Shown: one piece after another, positions 8,907-17,222 of the stretch
Layout of the letters: each line of letters starts with the position of its first letter
How positions within the stretch are numbered: position 1 is the stretch's first letter
Program-made: the position numbers and the translations under genes
The notes under the pieces: generated by a model
The model's database searches: none
What the model was told of the DNA's origin: nothing
Seen by the model: the letters and a program-made list of their open reading frames with translations, nothing else
Assembly (NCBI RefSeq): GCF_030817275.1
Contig: NZ_JAUSZD010000001.1
Coordinates: 1-64,000, forward strand
Reading direction: 5' to 3'
DNA length: 64,000 nucleotides
From: Paenibacillus sp. V4I7
Lineage (GTDB): Bacteria > Bacillota > Bacilli > Paenibacillales > NBRC-103111

Positions 8907-9656
8907 TTATTTTCTTGCAATGATCATGAAGCGTTTTGAATTGGTCATGATCCCCTTATTCGTTTGATGTTTCCCGATGAATTTTTCAAGTAAAGCAAAG
9001 TCATTTTCACTTTGCCCAAAGTTCGGAATGATCGGAGTGTGCTTCAGTAAGAATATTAAATCTTCGTAAGATTTGTACCATTCCGTTACGTCATAATCAA
9101 AACCTTGAATATCATGAAACCCTGCTTCACGTAATTCTGTAATATATTTATTTTTTAACGTCCCGTCCTGAATACCAAATAACTGACCTCTTTCAAAAGC
9201 CTGTTTGATGTTGATTTTATCATCTTCGCTTACTTGCTGCGTTAGAAATATGCCGTCATCTACTAAGACTCTAGCCACTTCCTCCGCATTAATTGGTGCA
9301 TGACGAGAAGATACAATGTTAAAAAAACCATTGGGGAAATCTATTTTGTCAGAATCCATTTGCAAAATACGTACATTGGAAATCCTTGAGGATTCCAAGT
9401 TAACACTTGCGGCATCAAGCATTCCAACCGAAATGTCAATTCCCACTAATAGCAAAGCTACCTCAGCGATTGACAACAAAGCTTCCCCACCAGCAGTACC
9501 TATGTCCAACAATATGTCCGATTTCTTGCATCTTTGGGAAACTTCATGATAAAAATCCCATTTTGCTCCCTCGGATGCAGACCTGACTTTGCTAAAGTCC
9601 CATCCATTTAAGTTTCCACAGCGATCGTAAAAGTTCTTGTACACTAATTCGTTCAT
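8907..9656 (-). CDS. SAM-dependent methyltransferase
   Basis: A 249-residue class I methyltransferase. Motif I is LLDIGTAGGEALLSIA (about residues 50-65), followed by acidic motif II (LVGIDISVGML) and RILQMDSDKIDFPNGFFNIV. The substrate is not evident. No zinc-finger N-terminus of the RlmA type is present. What stands out is the leader: a 9-codon reading frame, nested hairpins and a terminator lie immediately upstream. Such leaders are known for inducible antibiotic-resistance genes of Bacillota. A resistance-type or rRNA-type methyltransferase is therefore a reasonable guess, not a demonstrated role. Confidence 0.85.
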   Translation of the reverse strand: MNELVYKNFYDRCGNLNGWDFSKVRSASEGAKWDFYHEVSQRCKKSDILLDIGTAGGEALLSIAEVALLLVGIDISVGMLDAASVNLESSRISNVRILQMDSDKIDFPNGFFNIVSSRHAPINAEEVARVLVDDGIFLTQQVSEDDKINIKQAFERGQLFGIQDGTLKNKYITELREAGFHDIQGFDYDVTEWYKSYEDLIFLLKHTPIIPNFGQSENDFALLEKFIGKHQTNKGIMTNSKRFMIIARK

Positions 9657-9683
9657 TTATTCTCAATCCTCCAATGAGATAAT

Positions 9684-9862
9684 AAAAAGCCAAAGGGTGT
9701 CCCTTGGCTTTAACGTAAGGATGACAGCCGACACCGTTCAAAGTTTAGTTTTCATTGATCAAAAGGGCAGAGAACCCCCTTGATGGCTGGTACGCGTTTT
9801 TTCCAGCCCGAAAACTAAATACCTCGAACGATACGGAATGACATCCGCTTCACCTCATTTTG
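9684..9862 (-). promoter_or_regulatory. Structured leader with leader peptide and terminator (attenuator)
   Basis: Read on the minus strand: a ribosome binding site GAGGTG, a 9-codon frame (9844-9815), then an outer stem tttagttttc/gaaaactaaa. That stem encloses two hairpins (GGGCTGG...CCAGCC and ATCAAgGGG...CCCttTTGAT). A terminator hairpin AAAGCCAAGGG-ac-ACCCTTTGGCTTT with a T run follows, ending about 25 bases before the methyltransferase ATG. The leader-peptide stop lies in the outer stem, so a ribosome stalled near it would disturb the fold. This is the layout of a ribosome-mediated attenuator. Confidence 0.75.
9815..9844 (-). CDS. Putative leader peptide MSFRIVRGI
   Basis: ATG, eight further codons and TAG, encoding MSFRIVRGI. 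GAGGTG lies about seven bases upstream. It sits at the 5' end of the structured leader of the methyltransferase gene and its stop codon falls in a stem. A short, arginine-containing peptide in this position suggests a nascent-chain or drug-stalling sensor. There is no direct evidence for translation. Confidence 0.5.
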   Translation of the reverse strand: MSFRIVRGI

Positions 9863-9913
9863 AAAGATATTCCAATTATAAGTCTAAAGTAAATGACAAA
9901 TCAATGTTTATTA

Positions 9914-9992
9914 GATAACTGCCAGTGAGTTGAAAAGGCCGTCAATTCTGGCAGCCTTTTGTCATTATGCTATCTGTTTTCCGTTAGCTTAA
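9914..9992 (-). repeat. Cassette repeat module (site 7)
   Basis: Diverged B copy (gataactgccagtgagttga), hairpin AAAAGGCcgtcaattctgGCAGCCTTTT, and good A copy (gctatctgttttccgttag). The stop codon of the APH-type kinase gene lies inside the A copy. Confidence 0.8.
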
Positions 9993-10793
9993 TCGTTCTT
10001 CAATTAAGTTTAACAGCAGTGCTTTCTCCTGATCAGGAATCCATTCCGATAGTCTAGCCGCTGCAATCGGCAACATCCACTCATCAATGTCGCTGAACTG
10101 CAGATCAGAAAATGTAAGATAATGTTCCAAATATATTTCATTTATCTTATCCCTCATCAGTTGAAGTGCATCTTTAACGCTCTTTGGGGCATCATCAGGC
10201 AACGTACCAAAACGGAATAAGAGTAGAGTGCGTGCGACATCACCGGCAGGATTACCGACCATTCCAGTCATCCAATCGATTACCCAATTAAGCTCACCGA
10301 TCATGGCATTCTCCGGGTGAAAATCACCATGGCATAGACAGTTTCCGTCTGGTAGTTGTTCCAAATAATCAATTATCTCTTTCTTCACATCATTCGAGAG
10401 TTGTGCTGCGTTCTGTATATTACGGGCTAATACCACTTTCTGTTTTAGGACGGGCGATCTTCCATTTCTCTCTACATCTAGTTCATATTTATGAATATGA
10501 TAATGTAGTTCAGCAAACTCTTTTGTTAAACGATATAGTTCGTTAGGATGTTGAACAATCATACGAAGCATAGTTGAGCCCTCGATCCGTTCAAACACGA
10601 TACCTTTCCTATGTTCAAAGTCGATTAAATCGTACACTCTGGGCGAAGGGATTCCAAGGAAGGCGACAATCTGATTTACCTCATATTCATATCTGATTGC
10701 TTCCACAGGAAATTCGTTCCGATAAAGCTTTAAAATTTTCCCCAGTCCTTGCTCGAAAATTTCAGCTGTTCGACCCTCGCTAAGCTTTATCAT
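9984..10793 (-). CDS. Aminoglycoside phosphotransferase-family (APH) kinase
   Basis: A 269-residue protein of the APH/choline-kinase fold. It has the catalytic loop CLCHGDFHPENAM (about residues 152-164, catalytic Asp in HGD) and the metal-binding segment WVIDWMTGMVGNPAGDVART. The N-terminal lobe lacks a clear glycine loop, as is common here. Whether it modifies an antibiotic or a metabolite cannot be told. GGAG precedes the ATG. It is a single-gene unit; its terminal residues and stop codon lie in the repeat module. Confidence 0.85.
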   Translation of the reverse strand: MIKLSEGRTAEIFEQGLGKILKLYRNEFPVEAIRYEYEVNQIVAFLGIPSPRVYDLIDFEHRKGIVFERIEGSTMLRMIVQHPNELYRLTKEFAELHYHIHKYELDVERNGRSPVLKQKVVLARNIQNAAQLSNDVKKEIIDYLEQLPDGNCLCHGDFHPENAMIGELNWVIDWMTGMVGNPAGDVARTLLLFRFGTLPDDAPKSVKDALQLMRDKINEIYLEHYLTFSDLQFSDIDEWMLPIAAARLSEWIPDQEKALLLNLIEERLS

Positions 10794-10814
10794 TTTATCA
10801 TCTCCTATTGGAAA

Positions 10815-10913
10815 TCTGCTCGTACTTATGATCTCATTGAGAAAGCCGCCGATACATAGCTGTCTGCGGTCTTCACCTGAATATATTTTGGTATAGTTCC
10901 CGATAGCTGAACA
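10815..10913 (-). repeat. Diverged cassette repeat module (site 8)
   Basis: The A copy (ggtatagttcccgatagctg) is recognisable and the B copy (aatctgctcgtacttatg) is weak. A hairpin gccgccgata...tgtctgcggtc lies between. Confidence 0.6.
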
Positions 10914-10931
10914 AGGCTTATGTACTGAGTC

Positions 10932-11429
10932 TCAAAAAATAAGGTCATCTCTAGTTTGAATCCCATGTAATTCGCAAAAAACTCTATATTTATTTAGGAC
11001 GGTATAAATGTCGTCTTGTCCGATAATGTGATCGTTCTCATCAAAATATTGAAGAGAACCCCCCAATATGAAAAGAGTGACTACTTCTTCGTCTTCTGTA
11101 ATCAGGGTATGAATGTCGCCTGGTGGTTCAAATATAAAGGTACCCGGAACAGCCACCCATTCGCGCCCTTCGTATCTCCATTTACCTTGAATATTATAGC
11201 CAATTACCGATCCACCAGTGTGTCTGTGTCTTCCCAAAACCTGATTGCTCTTAATTTTAAATAAATAAATCCATGTTCCGGTGTTTAGATCAAAGCGTAA
11301 AGGCTTGAAATAACAAGAGTGATTATCAGTGAACGGTATCCAAGGCAATTCTTCAATGTTAACTATACGTTCTGGCAACTGAAATTTTTCTGCGAGTTTT
11401 ATTACTGCTTCTTCAATAAGGGAATTCAT
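10932..11429 (-). CDS. Cupin-domain dioxygenase-like protein
   Basis: A cupin protein of about 165 residues. Motif 1 is VLGRHRHTGGSVIGYNIQGKW (two metal-binding His) and motif 2 is GTFIFEPPGDIHTL (Glu and His). The layout matches the 2,4'-dihydroxyacetophenone dioxygenase-like cupins, but the substrate cannot be inferred from motifs alone. The start is set at 11429, behind GAAGGTG; an upstream ATG at 11447 lacks a site. It is a single-gene unit. Confidence 0.8.
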   Translation of the reverse strand: MNSLIEEAVIKLAEKFQLPERIVNIEELPWIPFTDNHSCYFKPLRFDLNTGTWIYLFKIKSNQVLGRHRHTGGSVIGYNIQGKWRYEGREWVAVPGTFIFEPPGDIHTLITEDEEVVTLFILGGSLQYFDENDHIIGQDDIYTVLNKYRVFCELHGIQTRDDLIF

Positions 11430-11521
11430 AGAGGCACCTTCATTCAAATGTGGTTAGGATATAATTAGTATTCGAAATCTGCCCCAATTTTTCCTTTATT
11501 TTCATCCACCTGTCGCCATGC

Positions 11522-11542
11522 TAAACTGCCCGTTAGCTTAAC
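11522..11542 (-). repeat. Single hybrid cassette repeat (site 9)
   Basis: Only one copy is present (taaactgcccgttagcttaac). It combines the B-type start with an A-type position, because the stop codon of the gene at 11538 lies inside it. The hairpin is missing, as expected if A and B recombined and lost the segment between them. Confidence 0.75.
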
Positions 11543-11942
11543 GCTTGGAGGGAACTAATACAATCGAACTCGCCTTAATAACGGAACGTTTTGATGCTTC
11601 GGTAGAGTGCCATCTCCTTATATTTTCAGGTGTATCAAGGGTAACTTTTACCGTTTGAGACCTAGTGTAATCATTCTTCGTTAGTATTTCCCCTTTATCA
11701 TCTATGAATTTCGTATCATCTTTGAACTGGATGAAACAGTTATATCCGATAGAATTAATTTTTCCACTTACCCCTTTATTTACCTCGTCGGAACAATCGA
11801 CAACTACACCGTTCGGCAAAACTTCACTTATTTGACCCTCTATGAATTTCGAATAAGTGTCATCGTTATTACAGCCAATTACAAGGAGCGTTAATAAGAA
11901 ATAGGACAACGCAGCCCGATTCATAAAACTTGTTCGTATCAT
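11538..11942 (-). CDS. Predicted lipoprotein
   Basis: A 134-residue lipoprotein with signal peptide and lipobox VIGC (Cys about residue 24). The mature part is probably a small beta-rich domain; no family recognised. GGGGTG precedes the ATG. The stop codon is embedded in the single hybrid repeat. Confidence 0.75.
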   Translation of the reverse strand: MIRTSFMNRAALSYFLLTLLVIGCNNDDTYSKFIEGQISEVLPNGVVVDCSDEVNKGVSGKINSIGYNCFIQFKDDTKFIDDKGEILTKNDYTRSQTVKVTLDTPENIRRWHSTEASKRSVIKASSIVLVPSKR

Positions 11943-12043
11943 GTATACACCCCGTTTCTTTACATATTAGACGTATATACATTCTATATCGTTGCGTTAT
12001 TTTTCCTAATAATTCCACAAAAACATTCCGATGACACCACACT

Positions 12044-12063
12044 TTACTGCCCGTTAGTTGAGC
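12044..12063 (-). repeat. Cassette repeat B copy only (site 10)
   Basis: The sequence tttactgcccgttagttgag is a good B copy. The expected A copy is replaced by the triple 21-base repeat and a separate terminator to its right. Confidence 0.7.
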
Positions 12064-12084
12064 GCTGCCCTGTGAGTCTAATAG

Positions 12085-12135
12085 TTTATTTTCTAAGTCT
12101 ACAACTTTATTTTCAGTCTAAAATACTTTATTTTC
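12085..12135. repeat. Three TTTATTTTC boxes at exact 21-base spacing
   Basis: TTTATTTTC occurs at 12085, 12106 and 12127. The same box with flanking CTAACGAAC recurs around 51.9 and 53.7 kb. Regularly spaced ~20-base boxes are typical of transposon ends that bind several transposase protomers (Tn7/Tn5053-like), so this may be an isolated end remnant. Confidence 0.6.
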
Positions 12136-12220
12136 ACTGAACAGCATGCATCACGAGGCCTAAATGCCTTGTTTTGTATGTTACACCATTAAAGGAACTT
12201 GCCAATCTTGCAAAAATAGA

Positions 12221-12254
12221 AGCGGCAAACCAAATAGCTCTGGTTTGCCGCTGC
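12221..12254 (-). terminator. Hairpin downstream of lipoprotein gene
   Basis: A near-perfect inverted repeat (agcggcaaaccaaa ... tttgccgct) lies 30 bases after the stop codon of the 12.3-13.0 kb gene. The T run is weak, so termination strength is uncertain. Confidence 0.55.
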
Positions 12255-12281
12255 CGCGTTACTTTGCAATTCTTTAATCCT

Positions 12282-13046
12282 TTATTGAAAATATGGCAGA
12301 TAAATATCGAATTGATGGACTACACGAAGTGTATCCGTCTGCTTCCCCTCATAAAACACTTTCACTTCCCAGTATTCTTCCATTCGGTTTTGTACAGAAA
12401 TCTTCTCTGAAACAAATGTGTACTTACTAAAATCTTGCGAAGCTAATTCTTGAACAGCTGTACTTTGAATATTTGTTTTAAAACCAGCTAGTTGATCTAG
12501 CATGTCTATTTTATTCTCTTTAATAAGTGTCAACACAAAGTTTGCGGTTTTCTCAGGAGTAGCTAACTCTGATTTAATGGCATCAGCAAATACAAGTTGA
12601 GATGGTATGTAGTTGCCCCCAGGAGTCGTGACTGCAAAATAAAACGTATCAAAATGTTTACCGTCATATTGAATGTCTACAATCCAATTCTTATGATCGC
12701 CAGATTTATCACCATCTTCTGCTTGTTTCCAAAGGAAATCAAGCTTACTAACATCGATATCTTTAACCTTAGCAAGTGAATCATTGGTAACCCAAATTTT
12801 CTTAATTCTGTTATATCTCTCTAAGGTTTTAATATCACCATCGATGAGTAGTTGGATCACTTTCAATGCTGCTCTGTCTCTAGGTTCTAGTATTTTTTCT
12901 GGTTTTAAAATCGCAGAAGGAGACGGTGTTGAAGTTATTTCAACATTAGATTTATTGGAATTCTCCATTTTGCTTTCTACTCTTTGACATCCAGCGATTA
13001 AACAAACAAGACAACTAAAAATCAAAATCTTCTTTATAATTTTCAT
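12282..13046 (-). CDS. Predicted lipoprotein
   Basis: A lipoprotein of about 254 residues with lipobox LIAGC near residue 20 and a low-complexity linker rich in N, S, T and P. Two similar halves follow, each containing a block of the type W(I/E)V..(Y/F)(D/E)GK..DT(F/L), suggesting an internal duplication of a small domain. No family recognised. The start is taken at 13046 because GAGGGG overlaps the upstream ATG at 13058. Confidence 0.75.
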   Translation of the reverse strand: MKIIKKILIFSCLVCLIAGCQRVESKMENSNKSNVEITSTPSPSAILKPEKILEPRDRAALKVIQLLIDGDIKTLERYNRIKKIWVTNDSLAKVKDIDVSKLDFLWKQAEDGDKSGDHKNWIVDIQYDGKHFDTFYFAVTTPGGNYIPSQLVFADAIKSELATPEKTANFVLTLIKENKIDMLDQLAGFKTNIQSTAVQELASQDFSKYTFVSEKISVQNRMEEYWEVKVFYEGKQTDTLRVVHQFDIYLPYFQ

Positions 13047-13198
13047 GCTGTTAAACATCCCCTCTTATTTTCATTCGTTACGTTCAAACCTTGTTGACAA
13101 ATAGATAGAATTTAACTTCTCACTTTTATGAAAAAGCGCCAGCCTATGTATTATGACATAAAATCCTCTATGAAATTATAACATAGTATTATTATTGT

Positions 13199-13222
13199 GC
13201 TATCGTTCTTCGTTAGTTCAAC
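13199..13222 (-). repeat. Cassette repeat A copy only (site 11)
   Basis: The sequence gctatcgttcttcgttagtt is a good A copy, about 90 bases downstream of the next lipoprotein gene. No B copy is recognisable. Confidence 0.6.
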
Positions 13223-13312
13223 ACGAAATGCCTCGGGCAGACCAGTGTGGCTTTAGCCCCGTAGCGTGAATACGGTTTTATCTGAAGTAACCTGGCATCT
13301 TTGAGTAACAAT

Positions 13313-13840
13313 CTAATTCTTGCTCTTGTACGGCACTTCAAACAGGATTTTATTGTTCTTGTCATAAGCATTAATTCTCAATTCATTCATTTCAACTAAT
13401 CCGAAATATACTCTCTTCCAATTAGTCTGAATAATATTAGCCTCAATAGCTTGATTGTTCTTATCGATTATTTCAATTTTGTTTATTTCTGGATCATTAA
13501 TAAAACCATATATTAAATGCCGTCTAACATTGTCATTAAAGTTAATTCTTGATTGATCTATTAATAATTTATTATCACTATACATTGCATTTGATGAACT
13601 CAGTTTCCATCCTTTAGCCTCATCACCCTCAAATATTGCCAAGCCAACACCAATATTTCCATTATCAAAAGGGGCTTTATATAAAATGAACGGTCTTTTC
13701 ATTACGAAACCTTGATAAATTATTTCCTGTCCTTCTTTTTTATGTGTTTTATAAAACTCTTCTTCAATTGTCTTGCTTTTACATCCAGAAATAACAAGTG
13801 AAATAAATAATAGGATTAAAATAATTCTAAAACCTCTCAT
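13313..13840 (-). CDS. Predicted lipoprotein
   Basis: A 175-residue lipoprotein with lipobox VISGC (Cys about residue 20). The mature domain is beta-rich with no recognised motif. A GGGGAGGGAAC purine-rich site precedes the ATG. It is one of a series of single lipoprotein genes in the array. Confidence 0.75.
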   Translation of the reverse strand: MRGFRIILILLFISLVISGCKSKTIEEEFYKTHKKEGQEIIYQGFVMKRPFILYKAPFDNGNIGVGLAIFEGDEAKGWKLSSSNAMYSDNKLLIDQSRINFNDNVRRHLIYGFINDPEINKIEIIDKNNQAIEANIIQTNWKRVYFGLVEMNELRINAYDKNNKILFEVPYKSKN

Positions 13841-13952
13841 GTTCCCTCCCCTCCATGATTCAAGGTTATTTCAGATTCAGATAACGTCTTTTTTGCGGAA
13901 TACGTATAATAGCCTTGTTAGACAGGTATCCTCACATACAATGAATATTGTT

Positions 13953-13979
13953 GTGCTAGCGTTTCTCGTTAGCGTAATG
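13953..13979 (-). repeat. Cassette repeat A copy only (site 12)
   Basis: The sequence gtgctagcgtttctcgttag resembles the A copy and lies 36 bases after the stop codon of the next gene. Confidence 0.55.
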
Positions 13980-14014
13980 TACTTGGTTTGGATGAGGACA
14001 CTATCTTCTAATCA

Positions 14015-14410
14015 TCAACCTATTGCAGCCAGTAAATCATCCTTGTCGTCTTTTTTCAAAAGAGTCACATTGCTTTGTGTAACCCTAAATTTCCATAAGC
14101 TACTCACTCTTATATCATTCACCTTATAGTTCCAATCTTTGATAAGGGTAACTTCGTATGTTTCTTTATCAATCAATTTAACACTCGTTGTTAACTTTAA
14201 ATTGGTTGTATTTCCATACATACCACCTATCGTGACCTTCATATTTCTGCTTCCATTTCGTTTTGGAAAATCAACAAATAAATGTGGGTCATTTAACTCA
14301 TGTATCTTGGCTAAAGTATATTTTACGGCATCCGATTCACTAAACGAGTTACTGCAAGCTGCTGATACAAATAAGCTAATAACAGTAATAATATACAACG
14401 CAATTTTCAT
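14015..14410 (-). CDS. Predicted lipoprotein
   Basis: A 131-residue lipoprotein with lipobox SAAC (Cys about residue 19). The mature part is short and beta-rich; no family recognised. GGGATG lies upstream of the ATG. Single-gene unit. Confidence 0.75.
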   Translation of the reverse strand: MKIALYIITVISLFVSAACSNSFSESDAVKYTLAKIHELNDPHLFVDFPKRNGSRNMKVTIGGMYGNTTNLKLTTSVKLIDKETYEVTLIKDWNYKVNDIRVSSLWKFRVTQSNVTLLKKDDKDDLLAAIG

Positions 14411-14519
14411 TTAGTTCATCCCTTTCCATACACTTTCACTTTTCTATATGTATGGACAGGACACTACATTTAACACATTTGCATGGAATATTCACTTTCT
14501 TCAAAGATGAATTATTTAA

Positions 14520-14596
14520 CTATACTGCCCTTTACTTCAATGAAAATAAAAAAAGGAACTGCTCTTTAGTTGAGAAAGCTGCCTAATCATTTTTGT
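14520..14596 (-). repeat. Diverged cassette repeat module (site 13)
   Basis: B copy (tatactgccctttacttcaa) followed by ggaactgctctttagttgag, a degraded hairpin and A region. Confidence 0.55.
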
Positions 14597-14601
14597 CGAC
14601 A

Positions 14602-15234
14602 TTACTCGTACAATCCACCAGGAGTCGATCCATCAGGAAGAACATAATGGAAGTAAATTCGTCTTTGTGCGTCTTTTCCCTTTGTATACCCCAAAGAAAT
14701 ATCTTCTATTTTTTCTTGTTTTAACCATTTAATATACAACTGGGCATTAAGGTCCCCATTCTCCAAACCTTTGATATCAAAATCTTGCACTTGATTGTAT
14801 TTATAATTAGGTTTTGCAGAAATATCATATCTCCACCATACTTCCTGCTGTAAGTCATCCATAATGACTACTGATGGTTCTCCTAAAATATTTTTCACAT
14901 AATTTTGATTCTGTCCCACATTTAATTTATATTGAATTAGCCATACCTTATGAGCATATTCATCGATCTGAGTTGGTTCTTTCATAATAGAAATAATGTT
15001 ATCCATGGACGAATACTTAACACCTAATTCTAAGTTTTCTGCAATAAATCGAATAGGAAAATAGGCATGACCATTATAATTCAAAATTTTGTACTCGCTA
15101 TCTAATTCCTTGCTTTGTCCATTGATTTCAAGTTTAGCTGGAAATAAGTACGCTTGTATCATGTCAGACGCATAAACAGCGGTTGTTGCGGTTAAACCAA
15201 TGCCGCAAATTAGACCTAAAACAAACTTTTTCAT
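14602..15234 (-). CDS. Secreted stalk-domain protein
   Basis: A protein of about 210 residues. A signal peptide (FVLGLICGIGLTATTAVYA) is followed by one stalk domain with YNGHAYFPIRFIAENLEL and VKYSSMDNIISIM. It shares its signal peptide type and layout with the 4.7 kb gene, and both carry a C-terminal domain with a W-x-Y/F-D-I/V block, so they are likely paralogues. The start is placed at 15234, eight bases behind GGGAG. Confidence 0.8.
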   Translation of the reverse strand: MKKFVLGLICGIGLTATTAVYASDMIQAYLFPAKLEINGQSKELDSEYKILNYNGHAYFPIRFIAENLELGVKYSSMDNIISIMKEPTQIDEYAHKVWLIQYKLNVGQNQNYVKNILGEPSVVIMDDLQQEVWWRYDISAKPNYKYNQVQDFDIKGLENGDLNAQLYIKWLKQEKIEDISLGYTKGKDAQRRIYFHYVLPDGSTPGGLYE

Positions 15235-15330
15235 ACTCATCACTCCCAACATTCAGTTCTAAAAAATAAGACGAAGGGAACAAGTGAAAATTTTCCATTT
15301 ATAACTTTCTTATACGCAAGCTATTTCAAT

Positions 15331-15400
15331 AATCTGCCCTGTTAGTAGGGCAAATAAAATAGCTGCCGAAGCAGCCATTATTCAACTATCGTGCGTGGTT
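15331..15400 (-). repeat. Cassette repeat module with terminator (site 14)
   Basis: B copy (atctgccctgttagtagggc), hairpin GGCTGC-TTCG-GCAGC with a T-rich tail on the minus strand (about 15359-15381), and a partial A copy (caactatcgtgcgtgg). Confidence 0.7.
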
Positions 15401-15421
15401 TTTAAAAGTGAATGTCATTAG

Positions 15422-15913
15422 TTATTTTCTACCAGGAACGGTCATCAATCCATTTTCATGCTCAATAAAAATCTTGCTGCAAGACGCTGTGCCTTTTGTA
15501 GGAGAACCTGGAATTGCATCAAATATACAAACTTGTTTCTGTACTTGATACTTATCATCAACTCGAACAACTGAATAATCTACTGAAGGCAATTCCATAT
15601 TATCATCTTTATACTTCAAATCCACCGATACTTTGATATTTGCTGAATCTGAAATGTCCACTTTTCCCAATGAAAAAGCTATTAACGGGGTTACTCCACC
15701 AGCGTCACCTTCCTTAATAATGGCATTAAAATAATCTGTAACGATGCCCTTAGCAGATTCTTCAAGATTTTGTTGTTGCACCTTCTGTATTGGTCTGCTC
15801 GTTTTCTCTTCAAGCGACCTATTATCTTGTAACCCAGCTGCACTGACTATCCCAGCACAAGTAACTAAAAAAAGAACTGTCAGGATAGAAGCAAATTTAG
15901 AACTTTGTCTCAT
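15422..15913 (-). CDS. Predicted secreted protein
   Basis: A 163-residue protein with a signal peptide (cleavage near VSA-AG). The mature domain contains two Cys (CIF and ASC) that could form a disulphide. No family recognised. AAAAAGGAG precedes the ATG. Single-gene unit of the array. Confidence 0.75.
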   Translation of the reverse strand: MRQSSKFASILTVLFLVTCAGIVSAAGLQDNRSLEEKTSRPIQKVQQQNLEESAKGIVTDYFNAIIKEGDAGGVTPLIAFSLGKVDISDSANIKVSVDLKYKDDNMELPSVDYSVVRVDDKYQVQKQVCIFDAIPGSPTKGTASCSKIFIEHENGLMTVPGRK

Positions 15914-16087
15914 ATAAAAACTCCTTTTTGTTAATTTAATTTTTCACAAACACCATGGCCCTTTTATCCTTTGTATTTATATTTTCTCAATACCTCTTTG
16001 TCTTTGTCTTTGTTTTGTCTCCTTCCAGTAAGTTTTAACTACTCAATTAGACGTTCAATGCTCACAAAAGTTCCATCATTTTACAAA

Positions 16088-16171
16088 TTACACTTTACTG
16101 CCCGTTAGCACAATAGGCTTGCACGCGGCAGCCATTTTACGTTTGTTCAACTATAGTTCCCCGTTAGCTTA
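16088..16171 (-). repeat. Cassette repeat module (site 15)
   Basis: B copy (actttactgcccgttagcac), partial hairpin gcttgcacgcggcagc, and A copy (actatagttccccgttagct). The stop codon of the GNAT gene lies inside the A copy. Confidence 0.85.
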
Positions 16172-16709
16172 ATTGCTTAATCAGGCTTACTCGGATTACT
16201 TCATCCCAAATTGGCCCACGGCGAACCTCTTGATAACCAATTTTTTTATTTAGCTCGATGACATGATTATTTGTTTCTTCTGTATGTGTATAAATTAAAT
16301 TAACTTTATGATTTTGAGCTTCTTCCTCCAACTTGAGCTTTAGCTTAGTCGCTAATCCTAATCTTCGATAACTTGGATGAACCCATAATTGAAATATCTC
16401 GATAAACCGCCCATCAATTTGAAATAGGTTTCTGTCTAATTCGTTGTAAATTGTTTTCCACGGATACACGGAATCCCTATTTGCTATGGAATACATTATC
16501 ATTGCAATTGGTTTGTTGGAAGCAGAATCCTCAATAACAAACACACCTTTATCTGAGTCAGTGAGAAATCCTTCTATTTTCTTACTATGTTCCTCTTTAT
16601 TTTGTTCTGTCATATCAACTACATCCGAAAGTGTGTACCCATCATTTTTTAAATCAATTAGAACTAAAAACTCCTGGTCAGTTTTATTAGATTTTCGTAT
16701 GTTTAGCAT
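16164..16709 (-). CDS. GNAT-family N-acetyltransferase
   Basis: A 181-residue acetyltransferase with the acetyl-CoA loop LWVHPSYRRLGLATKLKLKLEEEA (about residues 107-130) followed by THTEETNNHVIELNKKIGY. This resembles small-molecule GNAT enzymes; the substrate is unknown. GGGGTG precedes the ATG. The stop codon is embedded in the repeat module. Confidence 0.85.
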   Translation of the reverse strand: MLNIRKSNKTDQEFLVLIDLKNDGYTLSDVVDMTEQNKEEHSKKIEGFLTDSDKGVFVIEDSASNKPIAMIMYSIANRDSVYPWKTIYNELDRNLFQIDGRFIEIFQLWVHPSYRRLGLATKLKLKLEEEAQNHKVNLIYTHTEETNNHVIELNKKIGYQEVRRGPIWDEVIRVSLIKQLS

Positions 16710-16718
16710 TCGTTCACC

Positions 16719-16744
16719 CCGCTATCGTTCTGCGCTCGCTTAAA
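16719..16744 (-). repeat. Cassette repeat A copy only (site 16)
   Basis: The sequence cgctatcgttctgcgctcgc is a diverged A copy, 30 bases downstream of the small hypothetical gene. Confidence 0.5.
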
Positions 16745-16773
16745 GATTCGAAACATAAGAATTAATTTCTTGA

Positions 16774-17058
16774 TTACTCGTTAAACGGTGTTATCCAAAT
16801 CCTATATATCATCTTCCCATCCACTAAATCCTTTGAAGTATTAACACTAATCCTTACATTGTTGTTGCTAGCCCATTTTGGAAGGTGCTCGGCTAAATGC
16901 GCGAAAACTTTATCATCTGGAGTTGCATATCCTACGTTAACTCTTAGACCTCCTGCAAAGTCAGGATAAAGTGAATCAGCCCATTCATAAACTTCCCAAG
17001 TAGAGTCAAATATTCTACTTGCTTCCTTGTATTTCTCATTAATCCATTCAATGTCCAT
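16774..17058 (-). CDS. Small hypothetical protein
   Basis: A 94-residue soluble protein, probably alpha/beta, with no recognised motif. GAGGAGG precedes the ATG at a good distance, which supports expression. It lies between a diverged A repeat and a full module. Confidence 0.65.
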   Translation of the reverse strand: MDIEWINEKYKEASRIFDSTWEVYEWADSLYPDFAGGLRVNVGYATPDDKVFAHLAEHLPKWASNNNVRISVNTSKDLVDGKMIYRIWITPFNE

Positions 17059-17125
17059 TCGGAATCCTCCTCAAAAGTATTATCCGTAACATTGAAAATA
17101 CTTACCTTTGGTATTCGTGAATTGA

Positions 17126-17222
17126 TTTAAGTATCCTTCTGTTACTTCAATGAAAATAGGAAGCAGATGTTGCGGCAATCTGCTCCCTGGTTATTCCACT
17201 ATTGTTCTCTCTCCCGTTAGCC
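17126..17222 (-). repeat. Cassette repeat module abutted by IS110 (site 17)
   Basis: B copy (gtatccttctgttacttcaa), hairpin AGCAGATtgttgcggcaATCTGCT, and A copy (actattgttctctctcccgt). IS110-type sequence begins directly after the terminal gttag. Confidence 0.7.
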
